A DNA stretch of 40,480 bases, from assembly GCA_020882975.1 (NCBI GenBank), contig JAHRFD010000020.1, forward strand, positions 72,709 to 113,188, written 5' to 3'. The DNA comes from Microcoleus sp. EPA2 (GTDB lineage: Bacteria; Cyanobacteriota; Cyanobacteriia; Cyanobacteriales; Microcoleaceae). A program made the translations under genes and the position numbers. Positions 34,632 to 40,480 of this stretch are shown here, piece by piece. The notes under the pieces are model-generated. The model saw only the letters and a list, made by a program, of their open reading frames with translations, searched no databases and was not told where the DNA came from. Every line of letters starts with the position of its first letter. Within the stretch, counting starts at the first letter, position 1.

Positions 34632-36848
34632 ATGGATTTAAAACTTTGGCCCGGAAAACCCTATCCCTTGGGTTCAAAATGGGATGGCGAAGGCACAAAT
34701 TTTGGCCTGTTTTCAGAAAATGCCACAGGGGTTGAATTGTGCTTGTTCGATGAACAAGGTTGGGAAACTCGACTGCCACTGACTGAAGTCTATAATTTCA
34801 TCTGGCACGGCTATGTTCCTGGCATCAAACCCGGTCAATTGTACGGGTTTCGCGTCCACGGTCCCTACGACCCCTTAGCGGGACATCGCTTCAACCCTGC
34901 CAAACTGTCGATCGACCCCTACGCTAAAGCGATCGCAGGAGACGTGGTTCACGGACGGGAAATCTTCGGCTATGACTGGGACGACGAAAAGGAAGACCTA
35001 TCCTATAGCGCCTTAGACGATTCTCACTTAGTTCCCAAATCCGTTGTCATCGATGAATCCTTTGATTGGGAAGGTGACACTCACCCCCAACTCCCTTGGC
35101 ACAAAACAGTCATCTACGAGATGCACGTCAAAGGCTTTACCAAACTCCATCCCGACATTCCTGAAGCCCTGCGGGGAACCTACGCCGGACTCGCCCATCC
35201 CGCAGCCATCGACCATCTCAAATCCTTGGGGATTACTGCAGTCGAACTCCTCCCCGTCCATCACTTCATCGGCTGTCCCGGCTTTCTGGATGCCAAGGGA
35301 TTGCGAAACTACTGGGGCTACGATTCGATCAACTATCTCGCGCCTTACTCCGGCTACAGTGCCAGTGGCAACACCGGTCAACAGGTGAATGAGTTTAAGG
35401 GGATGGTCAAAGCCTTACACGCTGCTGGAATTGAGGTGATTATCGATGTGGTCTACAACCACACGGGAGAGGGCAACCACATGGGCCCTACCATCTCATT
35501 TCGTGGCATTGACAATGCCGCTTACTACCGCCTCGTCGAAGGCGCTCCCCGCTACTATATGGATTACAGCGGCTGTGGCAACTCTCTGAATGTCTGCCAT
35601 CCCCAAGTGTTGAAGCTGATTATGGATAGCTTGCGCTATTGGGTGTTGGAGATGCACGTCGATGGGTTCCGCTTCGATTTGGCGACGGTTTTAGCGCGGG
35701 AAACCGATCGCGTCGATACCTTTGCCGCCTTTTTTGACATCATCCACCAAGACCCCGTTTTGTGCGAGGTCAAGTTAATCGCTGAACCCTGGGATATCGG
35801 CGAAGGTGGCTATCAAGTTGGCCAATTCCCCTTGCTGTGGTCGGAATGGAACGGCCGCTACCGCGATACCATGCGGGACTTTTGGCGGGGAACCAACGAA
35901 ACTCTGTCTCAGTTTGCCTATAGCTTTACTGGGAGTTCCGACCTCTACGAAAGTAACGGACGGCGACCCCATGCCAGTATCAACTTTATCACCGCCCACG
36001 ATGGATTTACGCTCAAGGATCTCGTCAGTTACAACCAGAAACATAACGAAGCCAATGGCGAAAACAGTCGCGATGGGGAAAACTACAATCGATCCTGGAA
36101 CTGCACGGCGATCGAACTTGCAGCAACCCAAGCCCTAGAACCAGGAGCATCTGCACCCTGTTTTGACCCCTCTGCTGGGGATGGCGACACCGACGATCCC
36201 CAAGTCCAGTTGCTGCGAGAACGACAACAGCGGAATTTCCTGACTTCGTTACTGCTGTCTCAAGGTGTTCCGATGCTGGTGGCTGGAGATGAAATGGGGC
36301 GAAGTCAAGGCGGCAATAACAACGCCTATTGTCAGGATAACGAAATCTCTTGGGTGGATTGGGGATTGCAGTACAAAAATGCTGACTTGCTCGAATTTAC
36401 GCGCCAGTTAACCCGTTTGCGGCGCGAACATCCCATATTTCGTCGCCGTAAGTGGTTCCAAGGACGTGCCATTCACGGTTCCCAAGTCAGCGATATTACC
36501 TGGTTCAACCCCGACGGCGGGGAAATGACTGATGAACAGTGGAAAGTAGGGTATGCCAAGGCGATCGGAATTTTCCTCAACGGTGAAGAGATTGCCTCCC
36601 CAAATGCTCGTGGCGAACGGATTATTGATGATAGTTTTCTGCTGTTTTTCAATGCTCACTGGGAGGCGATCGATTTCGTGATTCCCCCTCGGTTTCAGGG
36701 CTTGGAGTGGATTGCCGTTCTCGACACCGCCGAACCGAAATTTGTGGAATCTCAAAGGATAATTTATACAAAACGGAAAAAGATTCCTGTGACGGCGCGA
36801 GCGATAGTGATTTTAAAATGTCTAAATGGACACCCCCGGTCACTATAG
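34632..36848 (+). CDS. glgX: Glycogen debranching enzyme, isoamylase type
   Basis: The protein of 738 residues is a GH13 isoamylase-type debranching enzyme that removes alpha-1,6 branches during glycogen breakdown. It starts LKLWPGKPYPLGSKWDGEG (carbohydrate-binding domain), followed by the TIM barrel with VIIDVVYNHTGEGN, the nucleophile region DGFRFDLATVLARE, the acid Glu in VKLIAEPWDIGEGG and the third acid in FITAHDGFTLKDLVSYN. The ATG at 34632 gives the usual cyanobacterial N-terminus; an upstream TTG at 34557 would add 25 residues with no family counterpart. No strong ribosome binding site precedes 34632, so the start is moderately sure. It ends at the shared terminator with hisH. Confidence 0.94.
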   Translation: MDLKLWPGKPYPLGSKWDGEGTNFGLFSENATGVELCLFDEQGWETRLPLTEVYNFIWHGYVPGIKPGQLYGFRVHGPYDPLAGHRFNPAKLSIDPYAKAIAGDVVHGREIFGYDWDDEKEDLSYSALDDSHLVPKSVVIDESFDWEGDTHPQLPWHKTVIYEMHVKGFTKLHPDIPEALRGTYAGLAHPAAIDHLKSLGITAVELLPVHHFIGCPGFLDAKGLRNYWGYDSINYLAPYSGYSASGNTGQQVNEFKGMVKALHAAGIEVIIDVVYNHTGEGNHMGPTISFRGIDNAAYYRLVEGAPRYYMDYSGCGNSLNVCHPQVLKLIMDSLRYWVLEMHVDGFRFDLATVLARETDRVDTFAAFFDIIHQDPVLCEVKLIAEPWDIGEGGYQVGQFPLLWSEWNGRYRDTMRDFWRGTNETLSQFAYSFTGSSDLYESNGRRPHASINFITAHDGFTLKDLVSYNQKHNEANGENSRDGENYNRSWNCTAIELAATQALEPGASAPCFDPSAGDGDTDDPQVQLLRERQQRNFLTSLLLSQGVPMLVAGDEMGRSQGGNNNAYCQDNEISWVDWGLQYKNADLLEFTRQLTRLRREHPIFRRRKWFQGRAIHGSQVSDITWFNPDGGEMTDEQWKVGYAKAIGIFLNGEEIASPNARGERIIDDSFLLFFNAHWEAIDFVIPPRFQGLEWIAVLDTAEPKFVESQRIIYTKRKKIPVTARAIVILKCLNGHPRSL

Positions 36849-36879
36849 GCTCCGATTCTTAAGAATTTACAGCTTTCCT

Positions 36880-36912
36880 AAAAACCCGGTTTCTTCAATA
36901 AACCGGGTTTTT
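36880..36912. terminator. Bidirectional rho-independent terminator
   Basis: AAAAACCCGGTTT (36880-36892) and AAACCGGGTTTTT (36900-36912) form a perfect 13-bp stem with a 7-base loop. It has A-runs on one side and T-runs on the other, so it can end both the glgX and the hisH transcripts, which converge here. Confidence 0.92.
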
Positions 36913-36920
36913 AATCGACT

Positions 36921-37553
36921 TTAAGCAGCTACTTTTTCCCTCACCTGCATCACAAAATTTGACAACATTTGCAATCCCGTGCTCGAAGACTTTTCCGGGT
37001 GAAATTGTACAGCCATCAGATTATCTTTGGCGATCGCCGCCGTCACATTTTGACTACCATGAGTCACCATTGCCGATCGCACTTTCGGATCGACTGGATC
37101 GACATAATAAGAATGCACAAAATAAACCCAAGGTTGAGCCGGCAAATTTTGCCACAGCGACAAATCCTGAGCAAATTGCAATTGATTCCATCCCATGTGC
37201 GGAATTGTCAACCCAGGCTCTGAACTAAACCGTCGCACAGTTCCCGAAATCACTCCCAAACCCGGTTCTACACCTTCTTCGGAACTTTCAAACAGGATTT
37301 GCAAACCCAAACAGATGCCTAAAAAAGGTTTTCCAGAGGCGATCGCACTGATTATCGGTTCTATCAATCCGCGGGTTCTTAAATTCTGCATTGCCGGATC
37401 GAAGGAACCCACACCCGGTAAAACTACGGCATCAGCCTGGTCAATCATCGCCGGATCGTCCGTAATTTTTGGCACTGCACCCACATTTTCCAAGCCTTTA
37501 CAGACCGAGTGCAGATTGCCCATGTCATAGTCCACTACTGCAATGACAGACAT
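36921..37553 (-). CDS. hisH: Imidazole glycerol phosphate synthase subunit HisH
   Basis: The 210-residue glutamine amidotransferase supplies ammonia to HisF in histidine synthesis. The start is VIAVVDYDMGNLHSVCKGLE. The nucleophilic Cys lies in GKPFLGICLGLQILFE and the His-Glu pair in LMAVQFHPEKSS. Length and motifs are complete. It is divergent from the C15-type peptidase gene, whose likely start is only 50 bases away, so their promoters overlap. hisF is not in the window. Confidence 0.96.
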   Translation of the reverse strand: MSVIAVVDYDMGNLHSVCKGLENVGAVPKITDDPAMIDQADAVVLPGVGSFDPAMQNLRTRGLIEPIISAIASGKPFLGICLGLQILFESSEEGVEPGLGVISGTVRRFSSEPGLTIPHMGWNQLQFAQDLSLWQNLPAQPWVYFVHSYYVDPVDPKVRSAMVTHGSQNVTAAIAKDNLMAVQFHPEKSSSTGLQMLSNFVMQVREKVAA

Positions 37554-37603
37554 TGACTTACTTGCCTTATATTATCAATGGAACTATATTACCAAAATTA
37601 TTG

Positions 37604-38164
37604 ATGAATACCAAAATTTTGCTAACATCCTTCGACACTTGGCAACCTCATCAAAAATCCAACTCTTCTGACGACTTATTAGCCCGGATTTCCCAGATTA
37701 AATCTTTGCCTTACTCTTTGACTTTCTTGAGAAAACTGCCAGTAGATTTTCAGGAAGCACCCAATTTGGCGATCGCCGAAATCAACCAACTCCAACCAGA
37801 CCTAATCGTCTGCTGTGGCATGGCAGAACGTTCCCAAACATTAACCCTAGAATCCTGCGCTTGCTGCGACCAAAATATTCTCAAAACAGCCGTTAATCTC
37901 GAATATCTAATTGCTGATTTACCAAATATTAAAATTAGTCATAATGCCGGAAAGTTTGTGTGTGAAGCCCTTTATTATGCAGTATTAAAACACCTTGCTG
38001 ACTCTCAACTGAACACCCAATGTGTTTTCGTACACGTCCCAATATTAACACCAAAGAATACCGACAAAATTCTCGCCGATTTTTCAGTGCTTTTAACTCG
38101 CCTCACAACCAACAACCAACAACCAACAACCAACAACCAACAACAAATAACAACTAACCAATAA
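37604..38164 (+). CDS. Pyroglutamyl-peptidase I-like protein (C15 family)
   Basis: The 186-residue protein resembles pyroglutamyl-peptidase I, which removes N-terminal pyroglutamate from peptides. Visible landmarks are ILLTSFDTWQPHQKSNSSDD, VCCGMAERSQTLTLES, the catalytic Cys120 in AGKFVCEALYYAVL and the His144 in VFVHVPIL. It is shorter than typical family members (about 200-220 residues) before the tail. The last 18 residues (Thr/Asn/Gln-rich) are translated from the start of a heptanucleotide repeat array, so the original C-terminus has been replaced or extended. The ATG at 37604 gives the usual family N-terminus; the frame is open to an ATG at 37553. Confidence 0.78.
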   Translation: MNTKILLTSFDTWQPHQKSNSSDDLLARISQIKSLPYSLTFLRKLPVDFQEAPNLAIAEINQLQPDLIVCCGMAERSQTLTLESCACCDQNILKTAVNLEYLIADLPNIKISHNAGKFVCEALYYAVLKHLADSQLNTQCVFVHVPILTPKNTDKILADFSVLLTRLTTNNQQPTTNNQQQITTNQ

Positions 38165-38250
38165 CCAATAACCAATAACCAATAACAACTAACAACTAAC
38201 AACTAACCAATAACAACTGACAACTGACAACAGTCAATTGCCAATTGCCA
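38105..38250. repeat. Heptanucleotide tandem array running into a coding end
   Basis: Units of AACCAAC/CAACAAC type are followed by AACCAAT, ACAACTA and ACAACTG variants, and the array ends with CAATTGCCAATTGCC. The first 60 bases are within the C15-type peptidase gene and encode its Thr/Asn/Gln-rich tail. The array continues to within a few bases of the convergent flavin reductase-like gene. Confidence 0.85.
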
Positions 38251-38255
38251 ACTTT

Positions 38256-38738
38256 CTAGCCGCCGTAATTCCAGCCAGTGCTTTCTAGCAGCAAGGGTTC
38301 GCCCTCCCGGTGAACCCCCGCAGCCACAACTTCACCGACATACACCGTATGATCGCCGTGTTCCACAGCGCCGACAACCTTGCACTCCAGATAACCCAGA
38401 GAATCCGAAATAATCGGACAACCAGTTTCGGCCCCGGCATAAAATTCTACATCCTCAAATTTATTGCCTACCCGGCGCTGGGGCTTAAAGAATTTTTGGG
38501 CTAACTCTTTTTGTCCTGCTTCCAGGAAACTCAAAGCAAAGACACCGCTAGCTTTAATCATGGCGTGGGATTTGGAGTCTTGCTTGACGCAGTTCACCAC
38601 TAAGGGAGGAGTAAAGGAAGATTGCATCACCCAGCTAGCGGTGAAGCCGTTGACTTCTTCACCGTCTTTGACACCGCAGATGTATAGTCCATGAGGGATT
38701 TTGCGGAGGATGGTCTTTTTCGCTTGTTCGTCTAGCAC
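38256..38738 (-). CDS. Flavin reductase-like FMN-binding protein
   Basis: The 160-residue protein is a single flavin reductase-like domain: GLYICGVKDGEEVNGFTASW, VVNCVKQDSKSHAMIKASG, FALSFLEAGQKELAQKFF and a C-terminal half with LGYLECKVVGAVEHGDHTVY. Members bind FMN and reduce flavin or electron acceptors with NAD(P)H; a related domain forms the C-terminus of cyanobacterial flavodiiron proteins. The physiological partner is unknown. It begins with GTG at 38738, with AGG close upstream, and is divergent from the GT87-type gene. Confidence 0.88.
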   Translation of the reverse strand: MLDEQAKKTILRKIPHGLYICGVKDGEEVNGFTASWVMQSSFTPPLVVNCVKQDSKSHAMIKASGVFALSFLEAGQKELAQKFFKPQRRVGNKFEDVEFYAGAETGCPIISDSLGYLECKVVGAVEHGDHTVYVGEVVAAGVHREGEPLLLESTGWNYGG

Positions 38739-39020
38739 GGGCTTACCTGTTCGATCGATAACTTTACACCGCCAAGTTTAACTTTTGGAGACCCCATAAA
38801 CCAACTGTCTCAAGGGCGATCGGAGCGACACGAATGCTGAGACTGCCAATATTGCTTTTTTTGATACAAAATTTGCTGCTACATCCCTATTTATTTGATT
38901 AACTTTCATTAATTTGCATATTAGATGAATGTAAGTATATACTTAATTGCAAGATTATCAAGTTAAAATTTGTAGCTTTTTTTCCATCTTCAAATTTTAA
39001 AGCAATTCGGAGATATGCTG

Positions 39021-40226
39021 ATGACAGAATCATTTAAGCGGAACTTTGGTTTAGGTATAGTCGGATTCAGCCTATTATCTCTAATTTGTTTTGGGATAAT
39101 AGGGATTGGCAGAGATATCAACAGCCCGCTCAATTTTGACGGTGCCACGATTTACGCTGCTGGACGTGCTTGGTTGATGGGTTTGAATCCCTACAAGCTC
39201 GATCTTTTAAATAAAAGTGTAGCCGGAGTCAAGGAAATTCCAGGCTTTGAGGATGGCGGTTTCTTTTATCCTCCTCAATCCGCAATATTTTGTCTGTTTG
39301 TAGGTCTTTTTGATTACTCAGTTGCCAAATTCGTCTGGCTAGGACTCAACTTGATCTCGATCGCAGCTATCGTGGTGATGACACTGGAGACGATAAATAG
39401 ATCCCCAAATCATCGTGGACATCAACTCGGCCGTTGGGTAATGGCTGCCATCATTATTGGCAACCCATTCACCACTCATGTGGTATGGATGGGTCAAACT
39501 TCTTTGATATCTTTTGCTGCTACCATGGGTGCTTGGTTTTTCAGCCAAAAACAAAAAGATGTATTAGCGGGGATCTGTTTGGGTTTAGCTAGCTTTAAGC
39601 CACAAATCTGCTTATTGCTAGGTTTTTGGTTTTTGTTAGAACGCCAATGGAAAATATTAGCTGTATCCCTGGCAACCGTGGTAGTTATGAGTGCTTATCC
39701 CTTGGTATTCTACGGCGGGCCAATTGGCACCCTGGAAGCATGGCGTCAAGGAATTCAAGATAGTTACCTAGTTGTAACTTTCAATAAGCCAGGGTTTCAA
39801 GATAAAGTCGGTATGGAAAGTCTGTTGGCTTTTTTTGGCTGGAATTTACCAGGAATCAAGATTTTGGGATTGATTTTAACTGCTTTGTTGTGGGTATTCC
39901 GCAATAAAATCAACCGAGAAGATATCTTTGCTGTACTTATGGGTATATCGTTTACATTTTTAGGGTATACTCATGTTTACGATTACGTTGGTTTGCTCCC
40001 CATAGTGACATCTCTGTGGCTGTATTGCTACGGCAATCAAAAAGCTGCTATCGGCATGATAGGTCTAGTATTTCTGCTATTTTTTCCCAGACGCATATTT
40101 TTGGCTGCGGGTCTTCCTTTTTTAGTTCACTGGAGAACAATTGTGGTTTTGATACTTTTGATTAGTCTGTTGTTCTTCAGCATCAAAGCTAAATCCCATC
40201 AAAGGTTGCAGCCAGAAATTGCTTGA
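39021..40226 (+). CDS. GT87-type (DUF2029) membrane glycosyltransferase
   Basis: The protein of 401 residues has about ten membrane helices. Near the start, FDGATIYAAGRAWLMGLNPY and FFYPPQSAIFCLFVGLF match the DUF2029/GT87 family, which includes polyprenyl-phosphate-mannose-dependent mannosyltransferases. GICLGLASFKPQICLLLGFW is the other family landmark. The substrate in cyanobacteria is unknown; a role in surface glycan synthesis is inferred. GGAG at 39009-39012 has the best spacing to the ATG at 39021; an ATG at 39015 lies only two bases after it. Confidence 0.88.
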   Translation: MTESFKRNFGLGIVGFSLLSLICFGIIGIGRDINSPLNFDGATIYAAGRAWLMGLNPYKLDLLNKSVAGVKEIPGFEDGGFFYPPQSAIFCLFVGLFDYSVAKFVWLGLNLISIAAIVVMTLETINRSPNHRGHQLGRWVMAAIIIGNPFTTHVVWMGQTSLISFAATMGAWFFSQKQKDVLAGICLGLASFKPQICLLLGFWFLLERQWKILAVSLATVVVMSAYPLVFYGGPIGTLEAWRQGIQDSYLVVTFNKPGFQDKVGMESLLAFFGWNLPGIKILGLILTALLWVFRNKINREDIFAVLMGISFTFLGYTHVYDYVGLLPIVTSLWLYCYGNQKAAIGMIGLVFLLFFPRRIFLAAGLPFLVHWRTIVVLILLISLLFFSIKAKSHQRLQPEIA

Positions 40227-40357
40227 TTTGGAGTGAGTTGGGAGGGACGAAGATAATTTTAAACTTCCACTCACAACTCACTACTCAAAACTCTTATAAA
40301 AAAACATTCGGCAAGCGGAAAACTCTGAGTCTTTAGACCTGAGATGCAAGCGACACG

Positions 40358-40373
40358 GGCGGTTTCAACCGCC
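40358..40373. repeat. Hairpin upstream of the TnpB-like gene, possible left end of an IS605-type element
   Basis: GGCGGTT and AACCGCC form a perfect 7-bp stem with a 2-base loop. Subterminal hairpins of this kind mark the ends of IS200/IS605-type elements, and a TnpB-like start follows 73 bases later. The other end of the element is outside the window. Confidence 0.5.
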
Positions 40374-40446
40374 TTGAATCTTTCTTAATTCGTAACATTT
40401 AAAAGCAGAGAAAGACGTTAAGATGTAAGCAAGGAGGTGAGGAAGA

Positions 40447-40480
40447 TTGTTGACAAACTATGTTTATAAGTTGCGCCCCA
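40447..40480 (+). CDS. Start of a TnpB-like protein (IS200/IS605 family), cut by the window edge
   Basis: A near-perfect ribosome binding site (AAGGAGGTGA, 40431-40440) is followed by TTG codons at 40447 and 40450. The latter opens a frame reading LTNYVYKLRP, which closely matches the N-terminus of IS200/IS605 TnpB proteins (RNA-guided nucleases). Only ten residues are visible, so the call rests on this short match, the ribosome binding site and the hairpin at 40358-40373. The TTG start is unusual but common in this family. Confidence 0.6.
   Translation, partial: MLTNYVYKLRP

Overview
The window looks like chromosomal DNA of a filamentous cyanobacterium, most likely of the Oscillatoria/Microcoleus type. 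The pointers are frequent HIP1 octamers (GCGATCGC), CCCAATT-type heptanucleotide arrays, many palindromic interspersed repeats, and cyanobacterial gene types such as a DUF4347 surface protein and a HetZ-like protein. This placement is inferred from sequence style and was not tested by a search. No rRNA or tRNA gene was recognised.

Layout. 1-2323: the N-terminal part of a large surface protein (DUF4347, lectin-like, DUF11 repeats) that runs off the left edge. 3084-12117: a + strand membrane block with a DUF389/OmpA-like protein, a membrane diguanylate cyclase, a CPA1 Na+/H+ antiporter and three tandem MscS-type channels, plausibly concerned with osmotic or ionic stress. 12157-15539: prolyl oligopeptidase, RecR and a YciH/SUI1 protein on the - strand. 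15715-17179: a tandemly duplicated HigBA-like toxin-antitoxin module. 17236-17602: palindromic repeats and a three-repeat CRISPR mini-array without cas genes.

17859-27532: trpB, a CAP-domain protein, RNase D, a GspE/PilB N-terminal-like protein without an ATPase core, a HetZ-like regulator, glyS and murD. 27590-29437: a repeat-rich accessory stretch with small ORFs, a MAPEG protein and an ISAs1 transposase relic. 29434-34147: two glycosyltransferases, glmM and rsmD on the - strand. 34632-40226: glgX, a bidirectional terminator, hisH, a C15-type peptidase, a flavin reductase-like protein and a GT87-type glycosyltransferase. The last 34 bases begin a TnpB-like gene.

Most genes are ordinary housekeeping or envelope functions. 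The unusual content lies in how repeats interact with genes. A 36-bp palindromic unit is amplified five times in frame inside glyS, and related units sit inside the prolyl oligopeptidase. The toxin-antitoxin tandem has a junction-made chimeric antitoxin tail and nearly identical antitoxin cores beside diverged toxins. A 104-bp element with imperfect terminal inverted repeats occurs in two clear copies and one decayed copy. A heptanucleotide array forms the C-terminus of the C15 peptidase. I see no clearly new multi-gene system; the toxin-antitoxin tandem and the intragenic repeat expansions are the best candidates for a second look.
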